DNA from: Parvibaculaceae bacterium
Lineage (GTDB): Bacteria; Pseudomonadota; Alphaproteobacteria; Parvibaculales; Parvibaculaceae
Assembly: GCA_019636015.1 (NCBI GenBank)
Contig: JAHBYJ010000001.1
Location: 558,001 to 622,000, forward strand
DNA: 64,000 nucleotides
Direction of reading: 5' to 3'
The translations under genes were made by a program, and so were the position numbers. Positions 18,879 through 28,874 of this stretch are shown here, piece by piece. The notes below the pieces were generated by a model. The model was not told the origin of the DNA, did not search any database, and saw only the letters and a program-made list of their open reading frames with translations. Within the stretch, counting starts at the first letter, position 1. Every line of letters begins with the position of its first letter.

Positions 18879-19316
18879 ATGCAGAGAAAATCCGGTTCCG
18901 GAAAATCACCCGGAAAATCACATCGCGGCGCCAGCGCGCCGAGCCAGCGCCAATTGCGCGCGGGCGAACTCGTGCGCCGCGCTCTTGCCGATGTCGTCTC
19001 GCGCGGCACGATCCGCGACCCTGACCTCATCGACCGCAGCTTCACCGTCACCGAAGTCCGGATGAGCCCGGATCTGCGCCACGCGACCTGTTTCGTCGCG
19101 CCGCTCGGCCATGGCGATGCGGCGGCGCTCGCCGCGGCGCTCACCCGCGTCCGCGCCTATCTACGCGGCCAGCTCTCGAAGGAAGTCACCTTCAAGTTCA
19201 TGCCGGACCTCTCCTTCGAGCCCGACACCTCCTTCGACAATGCCGAGGCGATCGACCGCCTGCTGCACAAGCCTGAAGTCGCCCGCGATCTCGGCCCCGC
19301 CGGCGACGAGGACTGA
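18879..19316 (+). CDS. rbfA: 30S ribosome-binding factor RbfA
   Basis: A 145-residue KH-fold protein. A basic N-terminal tail is followed by QRQLRAGELVRRALADVVSRG, then FTVTEVRMSPDLRHATCFV and the C-terminal FMPDLSFEPDTSFDNAEAIDRLL, all typical of RbfA. It binds 16S rRNA during cold-sensitive 30S maturation. It lies 94 bp downstream of infB, separated by the double-hairpin element, and 5 bp before truB. The N-terminal tail of about 22 residues is longer than in E. coli. Confidence 0.95.
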   Translation: MQRKSGSGKSPGKSHRGASAPSQRQLRAGELVRRALADVVSRGTIRDPDLIDRSFTVTEVRMSPDLRHATCFVAPLGHGDAAALAAALTRVRAYLRGQLSKEVTFKFMPDLSFEPDTSFDNAEAIDRLLHKPEVARDLGPAGDED

Positions 19317-19321
19317 GCCTC

Positions 19322-20245
19322 ATGGCCCGGCACAAGAAAGGCGATCCGGTCTCTGGCTGGGTCGTTGTCGACAAGCCTTTGGGCCCGACCTCCTCCGATG
19401 TGGTGAACAAGGTCCGCCGCGCCTTCAATGCGCAGAAGGCGGGCCATGCCGGTACGCTCGATCCGCTGGCGACGGGCGTCCTGCCGGTGGCGCTGGGTGA
19501 GGCGACGAAAACCGTGCCCTTCGTCATGGACGCCACCAAATCCTACCGCTTCACCGTCCGTTTCGGTGTGCAGACCTCGACCGACGACGCCGAGGGCGAA
19601 GCGGTGGCGGAAAGCCCGGTCCGCCCCGCGGATTCCGAAATCGAGGCCATGCTGCCCCGCTTCCGGGGAGAAATTCTGCAGGTTCCCCCGGCCTTTTCGG
19701 CCATCAAGATCGATGGCGAGCGGGCCTATGCGCGGGCAAGGGCGGGCGAGACGGTGGAGATGAAGCCCCGGCCCGTCACCATCCTTGAAATCCGCCTCGT
19801 TTCGCGGCCGGACCCGGACCATGCGGAGCTCGAAATCTCTTGCAGTAAAGGGACTTACGTCCGCTCGCTGGCCCGGGATCTGGCCCTGGCGCTGGGAACC
19901 GCAGGCCATGTCTCGGCGCTTCGCCGCACCCGCCACGGCCCCTTCGGGGAGGAGGCCGCAATTCCGCTGGATAAACTCCTCGCCTTGGGCCATATTGCGC
20001 CCGCTCCCGGCCCAGGGACGCATCTGCTTCCGCTTGAGACCGCGCTGGACGACATCCCGGCGCTGGCCGTGAGCGCAGAGGATGCGGCCCGCCTGAGAAA
20101 AGGTCAGGGGGTTTTGTTGCGTGGGCGTGACGCACCCATCCTGTCCGGATCGGTACTGGCCACCCATCGGGGAGACCCGGTGGCGCTGACCGAATACGGG
20201 CAGGGCGAGCTTCGCCCCGTGCGCGTGTTCAATCTCGAATTATAG
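19322..20245 (+). CDS. truB: tRNA pseudouridine(55) synthase TruB
   Basis: A 307-residue TruB. It starts SGWVVVDKPLGPTSSDVVNKVRR. The catalytic Asp lies in GHAGTLDPLATGVLP (about residue 48). Later come KSYRFTVRFGVQTSTDD and SCSKGTYVRSLARDL. It makes pseudouridine at position 55 of tRNAs. The position between rbfA and rpsO is conserved. ATG 19322 lies 5 bp after rbfA; rpsO starts 9 bp after the stop. Confidence 0.97.
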   Translation: MARHKKGDPVSGWVVVDKPLGPTSSDVVNKVRRAFNAQKAGHAGTLDPLATGVLPVALGEATKTVPFVMDATKSYRFTVRFGVQTSTDDAEGEAVAESPVRPADSEIEAMLPRFRGEILQVPPAFSAIKIDGERAYARARAGETVEMKPRPVTILEIRLVSRPDPDHAELEISCSKGTYVRSLARDLALALGTAGHVSALRRTRHGPFGEEAAIPLDKLLALGHIAPAPGPGTHLLPLETALDDIPALAVSAEDAARLRKGQGVLLRGRDAPILSGSVLATHRGDPVALTEYGQGELRPVRVFNLEL

Positions 20246-20254
20246 GAGATCCCG

Positions 20255-20524
20255 ATGTCGATTACGCCGGAGCGCAAAGCTCAGCTCATCAAGGAATTTG
20301 CCGGCAAGGACGGCGACACCGGCTCCCCCGAGGTGCAGGTCGCGATCCTGACCGAGCGTATCGTGAACCTCACGGAACATTTCAAGGGCCACGCCAAGGA
20401 CAATCATTCCCGCCGCGGTCTCCTGAAGATGGTGAGCCAGCGCCGCAGCCTTCTCGACTATGTGAAGAAGAAGGACCAGGCGCGTTACGAAAAGCTGATC
20501 GCCCGTCTGGGGATTCGGCGGTAA
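20255..20524 (+). CDS. rpsO: 30S ribosomal protein S15
   Basis: An 89-residue protein, exactly the usual S15 length. It contains [32 protein letters not shown] and [14 protein letters not shown], the 16S rRNA-binding core. It carries a good GGAG ribosome site 8 nt before ATG. In E. coli S15 represses its own translation through a leader pseudoknot; the leader here is only 9 bp between genes, so such control would involve the end of truB. The pnp leader starts directly after. Confidence 0.98.
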   Translation: MSITPERKAQLIKEFAGKDGDTGSPEVQVAILTERIVNLTEHFKGHAKDNHSRRGLLKMVSQRRSLLDYVKKKDQARYEKLIARLGIRR

Positions 20525-20563
20525 CAGGGGTGCTTATTGCCCCATCGGTTCTGCTTTGCACGG

Positions 20564-20726
20564 CGCCTGCCCGGAGGTTCTTCGCGAATCTCGAGGGCGG
20601 GCGTGCGTCTTTCAGGGCCGTCTGAACAGAGACATTCGTCCGTTTACGGATGGATTTCGCGATCGAACCCGCCGCCACCCGTCTCGCGGCGCCGGGTTCC
20701 GGGCTCCCGAAGGAGCCGGGGCGCAC
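20564..20726 (+). promoter_or_regulatory. pnp leader: four consecutive hairpins (RNase III/PNPase-type control region)
   Basis: The 321-bp gap between rpsO and pnp has no gene but holds stacked hairpins. (1) 20564-20603: CGCCTGCCC with GGGCGGGCG enclosing GAGGTTC with GAATCTC, about 16 bp in total. (2) 20607-20633: GTCT-TTCAG with CTGAA...AGAC. (3) 20634-20656: a 9-bp stem with TTTA loop. (4) Near 20689-20726: GGCTCC/GGAGCC with a CGAA loop inside an outer GCGCC/GGGGCGC helix. In E. coli a long stem in the pnp leader is cut by RNase III and used for PNPase autoregulation; this region is the natural counterpart by position and shape. Confidence 0.5.
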
Positions 20727-20845
20727 AGGGCGCGTTTGCGGAACTCCCTCCTTTCGTCCGGCCGCGGAACAGCGGCAGATAGAGCGGCCGCCGCATGATG
20801 GTGGAAGAACGCATGAAAAGCGGGGCCGCGGAACAGGAAACCGAT

Positions 20846-23029
<2,184 letters not shown>

Positions 23030-23060
23030 GTGCGGAGCTTAGTAGATACTGATTGTGAGA

Positions 23061-23087
23061 GGGCGTTGGGAAATCCAGCGCCCTTTT
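23061..23087 (+). terminator. Intrinsic terminator of the rimP-pnp operon
   Basis: A 9-bp stem GGGCGTTGG / CCAGCGCCC with a GAAAT loop (23061-23083) is followed by TTTT (23084-23087), 31 bp after the pnp stop. It marks the end of the translation and RNA-decay operon. Confidence 0.8.
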
Positions 23088-23110
23088 CATTTGTGACAAG
23101 GATCAGACGA

Positions 23111-23590
23111 ATGAACCCGAAGGACTATCTGAATGTTGTTGTCAGGCCGAACATTGCAGAATTTGAAGAGGAGTACGGCGACATTCGACGCGCGTACAAC
23201 GCGACAGCAGCGCTGGATTCTTTGATTGCTCACATCCACGAATGGTGCAGAGCGAATGCTCCGGCTGAATTGGCAGGCGTTGCCGACGACAGTCACTTTC
23301 GGCACGTTCTCGCTCAGCGCTATGGAAACACTGACTTGAAACTGCTCATAGATGTCGCGAAGTGTCAGAAGCATGTTCGTCTGACGAGGGGATCACCTGC
23401 GCTAACAAGCTCGGATCAAGTTGCGACAAAGTCACTTGGTTGGGGACAAGCCCGGTGGGGCGAGGGGCGGTGGGGCAGTCCTCCACAAGTCACGATAGAG
23501 GTTGCACCCGGCGAATTCCGAGTTCTGGGCACAGTTCTGAACGAGGCCCTGGCGGTTTTGGAAGGAGAAATTTCCAGACTCGGCATATGA
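23111..23590 (+). CDS. Hypothetical protein, lower-GC orphan with WG-repeat segment
   Basis: A 159-residue protein that I cannot assign to a family. The N-terminal half is helical (PKDYLNVVVRPNIAEFEEE, then RRAYNATAALDSLIAHIHEW). The middle contains a short Trp-Gly repeat, WGQARWGEGRWGS (about residues 110-122), then a beta-rich end (VTIEVAPGEFRVLG) and a last helix. No signal peptide or membrane segment is seen. The base composition is clearly poorer in G+C, and its codon use (AGA, ATA, many A/T third positions) differs from all neighbours, so recent import is likely. It sits alone between the pnp terminator and a secreted protein gene. ATG 23111 is chosen. Confidence 0.7.
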   Translation: MNPKDYLNVVVRPNIAEFEEEYGDIRRAYNATAALDSLIAHIHEWCRANAPAELAGVADDSHFRHVLAQRYGNTDLKLLIDVAKCQKHVRLTRGSPALTSSDQVATKSLGWGQARWGEGRWGSPPQVTIEVAPGEFRVLGTVLNEALAVLEGEISRLGI

Positions 23591-23621
23591 TTCGGAAATT
23601 TCGATGAGTCTTGGGGACAAT

Positions 23622-24251
23622 ATGCGTTCAATTTTTGTCGTTGCTCTTCTTTCCCTTCTCGCAATTCCCGCCTTCGCCGACGGAGCCGATGCCGAAGGCC
23701 CCTCGCCCGACTGGCGGTCGCAGGCGACAGAAATCGACCGCGACAAGCTCGACCGCTACGAGGATGCGGTGACGAAAGGCATGATGGAATCCCGCGTCGC
23801 GGGCGAGGAGCATGGCACCTATAACGAACTCACTAGCATCATGGAGGGCACGCTCGCGCCCGCCGATCCGGAAAGACTGAAAGGCCAGTGGAACTGCCGC
23901 ACCATCAAGGCGGGCGGGCCCTTCGCCGGCTTCGTCGTCTATGGCTGGTTCCGCTGCGACGTCGTCGAAAAGGACGGCCGCCTCTTCTTCGAAAAGCTCA
24001 CCGGCTCGCAGCGCATGTCGGGCTTCCTCTACGAGCGCGATGAAAAGACCTGGGTGCTGCTCGCCGCGCCCAATGAAGGCCATTCGGGGCCCATCCGCGA
24101 CTATTCGGGCCCCGAAGGCGGCGTAACGGATCCGCAGCTGATGGATGAGCCTGCTGTTGCGGCCCTCCTCGAAGACGGCCGCGCCCGCATCGTCTTCCCC
24201 TGGCCGGAACTTGAATCGACCTTCAACGTGCTCGAGATGAAGCGGCGCTAG
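23622..24251 (+). CDS. Secreted protein resembling the DUF4893 family
   Basis: A 209-residue protein with a clear Sec signal peptide (MRSIFVVALLSLLAIPAFA, cleavage after AFA near residue 19). The mature part contains WNCRTIKAGGPFAGFVVYGWFRC, a two-Cys region, and ends with a short hydrophilic tail. The pattern of Cys-Arg-Thr-Ile followed by a Trp-Phe-Arg-Cys strand recalls DUF4893, common in alphaproteobacteria; function unknown. ATG 23622 has GGGG 7 nt upstream and restores a proper signal peptide. Composition is normal for the genome, unlike the gene before it. It converges with the VOC gene on the other strand. Confidence 0.75.
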   Translation: MRSIFVVALLSLLAIPAFADGADAEGPSPDWRSQATEIDRDKLDRYEDAVTKGMMESRVAGEEHGTYNELTSIMEGTLAPADPERLKGQWNCRTIKAGGPFAGFVVYGWFRCDVVEKDGRLFFEKLTGSQRMSGFLYERDEKTWVLLAAPNEGHSGPIRDYSGPEGGVTDPQLMDEPAVAALLEDGRARIVFPWPELESTFNVLEMKRR

Positions 24252-24661
24252 GCGACCATATATTTCTCCCAATAGCCCGCCGCCGGCTCGATCTGCTCGA
24301 CGACATCGACCCAGAGGCCCGACGGATCGTGGAAGCCGAAGCGGCGCTGGCCGAAAGCCTCGTCGGTAAGCGGATAAGTGACGGAAAGGCCGCCGGCGAG
24401 CGCCGTCTCGTGTGCGGCCTTCGCGTCTTCCACCTGCAATTCGAGGCACATGCCCTTGCCGGAAAAGATGTCCGGGCCGGGCGGGGCGGACGGGTGATCC
24501 GGCGACATGAAGGCAAGGCTCGCCGTCTCGCCCTCGCCGTAAAGCAGCACGAACCAGCTTGAGGAAAAGACCGTGGTGAAGCCCAGATGCCGCTCCCAGA
24601 ACTCGGCGCAGTCATGGAGTTTCGGAGTCACGATGATCGGATAGCGGTCCACGAAGCGCAT
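24248..24661 (-). CDS. VOC (glyoxalase/bleomycin resistance) family protein
   Basis: A 137-residue single VOC domain: YPIIVTPKLHDCAEFWERHLGF at the start and RRFGFHDPSGLWVDVVEQ near the end, giving the two beta-alpha-beta-beta-beta modules. Such proteins bind a divalent metal or a hydrophobic ligand; no substrate can be named. ATG 24661 has AGGAG 8 nt upstream. It is transcribed divergently from a TetR gene across a gap carrying two palindromic sites, so it is probably that regulator's target. Its stop codon overlaps the end of the secreted protein gene. Confidence 0.85.
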   Translation of the reverse strand: MRFVDRYPIIVTPKLHDCAEFWERHLGFTTVFSSSWFVLLYGEGETASLAFMSPDHPSAPPGPDIFSGKGMCLELQVEDAKAAHETALAGGLSVTYPLTDEAFGQRRFGFHDPSGLWVDVVEQIEPAAGYWEKYMVA

Positions 24662-24682
24662 GCTGAGTTCTCCTTGATTTAA

Positions 24683-24730
24683 CATACAGTCAGTCTGTAT
24701 TTGGAAATATGTTCACAGACTGTTAGTATG
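24683..24730. promoter_or_regulatory. Palindromic operator pair between VOC gene and TetR gene
   Basis: A perfect inverted repeat ATACAG-N5-CTGTAT lies at 24684-24700. A second, imperfect and inverted copy (ACAGACTGTTAGTATG) lies at 24715-24730. Together they form a larger dyad in the divergent promoter region. This is the classical layout for TetR-family autoregulation. Neither site occurs elsewhere that I could see. Confidence 0.6.
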
Positions 24731-24772
24731 TCAATGGCAACCGGGGACATTCGGGGCAGGCGGCGAGGAAGC

Positions 24773-25354
24773 ATGGCAGGCGTGAGAGAGGAAAAGGCGC
24801 GCAAGACGAGGGCGAAGCTCGTCACTGTCGCGCGGCGGCTCTTCGCGAGGCAGGGCTTCGCCGCTAGCTCAACCGAGGAAATTCTCGAAAAGGCAGGCGT
24901 CACGCGCGGCGCGCTCTATCACCATTTCGCGGACAAGGCGGCCCTCTTCGAGGCGGTCTGCGTTGCGCTTCATGAGGAGGCCGTCGCCGAAATCGGCCGT
25001 GCGGCGGGCGAAAGCTCGGGGCCCTTCGAGGCTCTGCTTGAAGGCTCGCTCGCCTGGATGGCGCATTTCGCAAAGCCGGAGGTGAACCGCATCCTGATCG
25101 TCGAGGCACCCGCCGTGCTCGGCTGGGAAAAATGGACGGCGCTCGATGCGGCGCATGGTTTCGGCGAATTGCTGGAAGGCGTGGAAGCCGCGCGGAAGGC
25201 AGGCGAGATCCGCAATATCGGCGCGGAAGAACTCGCCGTACTCCTCAATGGCGCGATGAATGCAGGCGTCTTGTGGGCCGGCTACAAGGGCGGCAAGGCG
25301 GGAGCCCGCATGGAAAAGGCGCTGACGGAACTTATGACTGCGCTGAAGCGATGA
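24773..25354 (+). CDS. TetR/AcrR family transcriptional regulator
   Basis: A 193-residue repressor. The N-terminal HTH (about residues 8-55) reads TRAKLVTVARRLFARQGFAASSTEEILEKAGVTRGALYHHF (cited as pattern), a textbook TetR helix-turn-helix. The helical C-terminal ligand domain ends with a helix rich in Glu and Lys. It is divergent from a VOC protein gene and likely controls it and itself through the palindromes at 24683-24730. ATG 24773 has GAGGA just upstream; in-frame ATGs at 24728 and 24734 would put the start inside the operator and are less likely. Confidence 0.9.
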   Translation: MAGVREEKARKTRAKLVTVARRLFARQGFAASSTEEILEKAGVTRGALYHHFADKAALFEAVCVALHEEAVAEIGRAAGESSGPFEALLEGSLAWMAHFAKPEVNRILIVEAPAVLGWEKWTALDAAHGFGELLEGVEAARKAGEIRNIGAEELAVLLNGAMNAGVLWAGYKGGKAGARMEKALTELMTALKR

Positions 25355-25358
25355 AGGC

Positions 25359-26225
25359 TCAGCCCTCGCTGCCGCCTTCCATCTGCTCTTTCAGCTCGTT
25401 CGCGCGCGGCAGGCCGATGATGTTGTAGCCGCCATCGACGAAATGCACTTCACCGGAAACACGCGCCGAAAGATCGGAGAGGAGATAGAGGCCCGCGCCG
25501 CCGACATGGTCGAGCTCGATCGATTCCTTGATCGGCGCATGCGTCTTGTTCCACTTGAAGACGAAGCGCGCATCGCCCACCGCCGAGCCCGCAAGGGTCC
25601 GCATCGGCCCCGCCGAAATGGCGTTCACGCGAATGCCGTGGCGGCCGAGATCGACCGCGAGATAGCGCACGCTCGCCTCGAGCGCGGCCTTCGCCACGCC
25701 CATCACATTGTAGTTCGGCATGACGCGCGTCGAGCCGCCATAGGTGAGCGTCACCATGGAGCCGCCCCGCGTCATCAGCTTCGCCGCGCGCCGCGCGACA
25801 TCGGTGAACGAGAAGCAGGAAATATCCATCGTGCGCAGGAAGTTCTCCCGCGTCGTGTCGACATAGCGGCCCTTGAGCTCGTTCTTGTCGGAATGGGCGA
25901 TCGCATGCACGACGAAGTCGAGCACGCCCCATTCCTTTTCGAGCGTCTCGAAGGTCGTATCGAGGCTCGCACTGTCCGTGACATCGCAGGGGATGAGCAG
26001 GTTCGATCCGGCCGATTCCGCCAGCGGCTTCACGCGCCGGCCGAAGCTCTCGCCCTGATAGGTAAAGGCAAGCTCCGCTCCATGCGCGGCAAGCGCGCGC
26101 GCAATGCCCCAGGCAATCGAATGGTCGTTCGCAACACCCATGATGAGGCCGCGGCGGCCCTTCATCAGCGGGCCTGTCAGCACCAGGGCTTCATCGCCCG
26201 ATTTCTCGCCACCAGAACCGTGCAT
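25359..26225 (-). CDS. fabI: Enoyl-[acyl-carrier-protein] reductase (NADH) FabI
   Basis: A 288-residue SDR-fold reductase. It has the FabI-specific N-terminal motif GLIMGVANDHSIAWGIA, DFVVHAIAH, and the catalytic Y-x6-K in NYNVMGVAKAAL, followed by NAISAGPMRTLA. It performs the last step of each fatty-acid elongation cycle and is the target of triclosan-type inhibitors. About 15 extra residues precede the domain. It is downstream of fabB and fabA on the same strand, forming the conserved fabA-fabB-fabI set. Its end faces the TetR gene 4 bp away. Confidence 0.96.
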   Translation of the reverse strand: MHGSGGEKSGDEALVLTGPLMKGRRGLIMGVANDHSIAWGIARALAAHGAELAFTYQGESFGRRVKPLAESAGSNLLIPCDVTDSASLDTTFETLEKEWGVLDFVVHAIAHSDKNELKGRYVDTTRENFLRTMDISCFSFTDVARRAAKLMTRGGSMVTLTYGGSTRVMPNYNVMGVAKAALEASVRYLAVDLGRHGIRVNAISAGPMRTLAGSAVGDARFVFKWNKTHAPIKESIELDHVGGAGLYLLSDLSARVSGEVHFVDGGYNIIGLPRANELKEQMEGGSEG

Positions 26226-26285
26226 GCGTCTGTCGTTCCCCGAAAAAAGAGAGTCCGCACCGGCTTGCGCCGGTCCCCCGAACCG

Positions 26286-27512
26286 TCAGCCGTTATAGCG
26301 CTGCAGCGCCAGCGTCGCATTGGTGCCGCCAAAACCGAAGCTGTTGGAAATGGCGAGGTTGATATTCGCCCCGTCGATCCGCTCGCGAACGATATTCGCA
26401 TCCGCGATTTCGGGGTCGATCTCGTCGATATTGGCGCTCGCAGCAATGAAGCCGCCCTGCATCATCAGCAGCGTATAGATCGCTTCATGAACGCCCGCCG
26501 CGCCCTGCGCATGGCCCGACAGAGATTTCGTCGCACTGATCGGTGGCATCTTGTCGCCGAAGACCTCGCGGATCGCCTTCACCTCGGGAATGTCGCCTAC
26601 CGGCGTCGAGGTCGCATGCGGATTGATGTAGTCGACCGGCGCTTTCACATTCTCGAGTGCCATCTTCATGCAGCGCACCGCGCCTTCGCCAGACGGCGCC
26701 ACCATGTCCGCGCCATCCGCCGTCGCGCCATAGCCGACGATCTCGGCATAGATTTTCGCGCCGCGCGCCTTGGCGTGTTCGAGTTCCTCGAGCACGAGAA
26801 TGCCGCCGCCGCCCGTGATGACGAAACCGTCGCGGTCCTTGTCATAGGCGCGGCTCGCCTTTGCAGGCGTGTCGTTGCGCTTGGAGGACATGGCGCCCAT
26901 CGCATCGAAGAGCACGGAGAGCGTCCAGTCGAGCTCCTCGCCGCCGCCCGCGAACATCATGTCCTGCTTGCCCCACTGGATCATCTCGGCCGCATTGCCG
27001 ATGCAATTCGCGGAAGTCGAGCAGGCCGAGCTGATCGAATAGTTGACGCCCTTGGTCTTGAACCAGGTCGAGAGATTGGCAGAGCAGGTGGAGGACATGG
27101 CCTTCGGCACGGCGAAGGGGCCGACTTTCTTCGGGCCTTTCACCGGCTCCGTCCGCGCCATGTCGGCGGCAGCGACGATCGCCCTCGTCGACGGTCCGCC
27201 CGAACCGACGATGAGGCCGGTGCGCGGATTGCTCACATCCTTTTCTTCAAGGCCCGCATCGGCGATCGCCTGGTTCATCGCGATCCAGGCATAGGCCGCG
27301 CCGTCGCCCATGAAGCGCCGCGCGCGGCGGTCCACCGCCTCGTCGAGATCGATCTTCAGGCTGCCATGCACCTGACTGCGGAAGCCCATCTCGGCATAGA
27401 CATCCGATTTGACGATGCCGGACCGGCCTTCGCGCAGGCTCGCAGTTACTTCCTGTGCATTGTTGCCGATGCTGGAGACGATACCGAGCCCCGTGACGAC
27501 CACACGCCTCAT
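26286..27512 (-). CDS. fabB: 3-oxoacyl-[acyl-carrier-protein] synthase I FabB
   Basis: A 408-residue thiolase-fold condensing enzyme. The active-site Cys is in [13 protein letters not shown] (about residue 163). The two His are in [11 protein letters not shown] and [11 protein letters not shown], and the Lys is in ATKSLSGH. FabB elongates unsaturated intermediates made by FabA. The N-terminus [16 protein letters not shown] fixes the start. It lies 103 bp after fabA and 60 bp before fabI on the minus strand. A hairpin (26259-26274) follows the stop but is not well placed for termination. Confidence 0.97.
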   Translation of the reverse strand: MRRVVVTGLGIVSSIGNNAQEVTASLREGRSGIVKSDVYAEMGFRSQVHGSLKIDLDEAVDRRARRFMGDGAAYAWIAMNQAIADAGLEEKDVSNPRTGLIVGSGGPSTRAIVAAADMARTEPVKGPKKVGPFAVPKAMSSTCSANLSTWFKTKGVNYSISSACSTSANCIGNAAEMIQWGKQDMMFAGGGEELDWTLSVLFDAMGAMSSKRNDTPAKASRAYDKDRDGFVITGGGGILVLEELEHAKARGAKIYAEIVGYGATADGADMVAPSGEGAVRCMKMALENVKAPVDYINPHATSTPVGDIPEVKAIREVFGDKMPPISATKSLSGHAQGAAGVHEAIYTLLMMQGGFIAASANIDEIDPEIADANIVRERIDGANINLAISNSFGFGGTNATLALQRYNG

Positions 27513-27539
27513 GGCAGCCTCTCTTTCACTCTGGTTCTC

Positions 27540-27565
27540 GCGGCCGCAAGGGGAGAGGGTGTGCC
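27540..27565 (-). repeat. Possible partial copy of the REP-like element
   Basis: On the minus strand the fabA-fabB gap contains CCCTCTCCCCTTGCGG, close to the first arm of the hairpin element at 18809, but the matching second arm is absent or degraded. It may be a decayed copy. Seen by eye only. Confidence 0.25.
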
Positions 27566-27615
27566 TGTCTCTCCGCGCGGGCCGTTGGCTGATGATATCC
27601 GATCCGTCGATGCGC

Positions 27616-28137
27616 TCAGGCGGGTTGCTCGCCCGCGCCGAACAGACCGACCTTCATGTCGCTGATGGTGAAGGCCACCTCGCCATCCGCCTTGATGATG
27701 CCGTCGGCCATGCCGAGCACCAGCTTGCGGTTGATGACGCGCTTCAGATTGATGACATATTCGAGCTTTTTCACGGCGGGCGTCACCATGGCGGAGAATT
27801 TCACCTCGCCCACGCCGAGCGCGCGGCCCTTGCCCTGTCCGCCGATCCAGCCGAGGAAGAAGCCGAGCAGCTGCCACATGCCATCAAGGCCGAGGCAGCC
27901 CGGCATCACCGGGTCGCCTTCGAAATGGCAGGCGAAGAACCACAGGTCCGGCTTGATGTCGAATTCGGCAAGGATCTGTCCCTTGCCATATTCGCCGCCC
28001 TCGTCGCTGATATGGGTGATGCGGTCGATCATCAGCATGGGCGGCAGGGGAAGCTGCGGATTGCCCGGCCCGAACATACGCCCATGGCTGCATTCGAGCA
28101 GGTCTTCGAGGGATAATGCCGATTTACGTTCCGCCAT
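27616..28137 (-). CDS. fabA: 3-hydroxydecanoyl-[acyl-carrier-protein] dehydratase/isomerase FabA
   Basis: A 173-residue hotdog-fold protein of standard FabA length. The catalytic His is in [23 protein letters not shown] (His about 72, Asp about 86). It dehydrates and isomerises the C10 intermediate, starting unsaturated fatty-acid synthesis. ATG at 28137. It is divergent from irr, across a 308-bp gap holding the irr promoter and a 19-bp palindrome. The fabA-fabB-fabI set beside irr is conserved in alphaproteobacteria. Confidence 0.97.
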   Translation of the reverse strand: MAERKSALSLEDLLECSHGRMFGPGNPQLPLPPMLMIDRITHISDEGGEYGKGQILAEFDIKPDLWFFACHFEGDPVMPGCLGLDGMWQLLGFFLGWIGGQGKGRALGVGEVKFSAMVTPAVKKLEYVINLKRVINRKLVLGMADGIIKADGEVAFTISDMKVGLFGAGEQPA

Positions 28138-28337
28138 TGCCGTCCGCTCTGTAAGGGCCCGCCGCGGCGCCGTTATTCCGGGCCTGTCCGGGGCCGTCCC
28201 TGGTCCGGGCCAGGCTCGTGCCGGTCCGGTTCCTCACTGTCCTGTGGGCTTCGTAACATACCCTTGGTCCGGCGCAAACCCTTGATGCAAGGGCATTTTG
28301 CCCGTGGCCGGGACGGCTCACCCCGGGCGTCCCGCTC

Positions 28338-28367
28338 TTGACAAATCCATGACCGGGACCCTATTTA
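28338..28367 (+). promoter_or_regulatory. Promoter of irr
   Basis: TTGACA (28338-28343), an 18-bp spacer and TATTTA (28362-28367) form a strong housekeeping promoter. The start of transcription should fall near 28374, inside the palindrome at 28370-28388. The rest of the 308-bp fabA-irr gap (28138-28337) is GC-rich with small palindromes (CCCTTG-ATG-CAAGGG and GGGCA-TTT-TGCCC near 28285) that may belong to the fabA promoter; no clear fabA -10/-35 was found. Confidence 0.6.
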
Positions 28368-28369
28368 TT

Positions 28370-28388
28370 GTTTGTAACGATTACAAAC
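28370..28388. promoter_or_regulatory. 19-bp perfect palindrome at the irr transcription start
   Basis: GTTTGTAACGATTACAAAC is a perfect 8-3-8 palindrome beginning 2 bp after the irr -10 box, so it covers the expected +1. A bound regulator would block transcription. Irr itself, the other Fur-family protein encoded at 3.3 kb, or another iron or peroxide regulator are candidates. Downstream, the leader has a hairpin with arms CAGGCT (28391-28396) and AGCCTG (28416-28421). Confidence 0.55.
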
Positions 28389-28445
28389 TGCAGGCTTGGT
28401 GCGTGTGTCGCCTTCAGCCTGCCGGAAGTGAAGAGGATCGGTTTC

Positions 28446-28865
28446 GTGACGCAGGAACGTCCCTACGCACAGACGCTTACGAAGCTCCGGGAGGCGGGTC
28501 TCCGCCCCACGCGGCAGCGGCTGGCCCTTGGCCGCCTCCTCTTCGATGGCGGCGACCGCCATGTCACGGCCGAAGCGCTGCATGACGAGGCCCAGAAGGC
28601 CGGCGTCAGCGTCTCGCTCGCGACCGTCTACAACACGCTGCACCAGTTCACCTCCGCCGGTCTTCTCCGCGAGGTGGTGGTGGATTCCGCCCGCACCTAT
28701 TTCGACACCAATATCGACGACCATCACCATTTCTTCTTCGAGAGCGATGGCGCGCTGATGGATATTGCCGGCAATGATGTCGTGATCGGCAGCCTGCCGC
28801 CCGCGCCCGAAGGCATGGATGTCGCGCGTGTCGATGTGATCGTGCGCCTGCAGGGCCGCAAATAG
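28446..28865 (+). CDS. irr: Iron response regulator Irr (Fur family)
   Basis: A 139-residue Fur-family protein with the Irr hallmark histidine run: TNIDDHHHFFFESDG (about residues 88-102). The winged helix contains RPTRQRLALGRLLFDGGDRH and SLATVYNTLHQFTSAGLL. There are no cysteines, so it lacks the haem regulatory motif of Bradyrhizobium Irr and the structural zinc site of Fur. Irr represses or activates genes of iron and haem metabolism in low iron. GTG 28446 is chosen, with GAGGA 9 nt upstream. The neighbouring fabA-fabB-fabI is a conserved association. Confidence 0.9.
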   Translation: MTQERPYAQTLTKLREAGLRPTRQRLALGRLLFDGGDRHVTAEALHDEAQKAGVSVSLATVYNTLHQFTSAGLLREVVVDSARTYFDTNIDDHHHFFFESDGALMDIAGNDVVIGSLPPAPEGMDVARVDVIVRLQGRK

Positions 28866-28874
28866 GCTGTCCGC

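Noticed and set aside
26243-26274. Terminator between fabB and fabI
   Set aside because: The hairpin ACCGGC/GCCGGT is short, and the T-run on the minus strand begins 10 nt after the stem, too far for a standard terminator.
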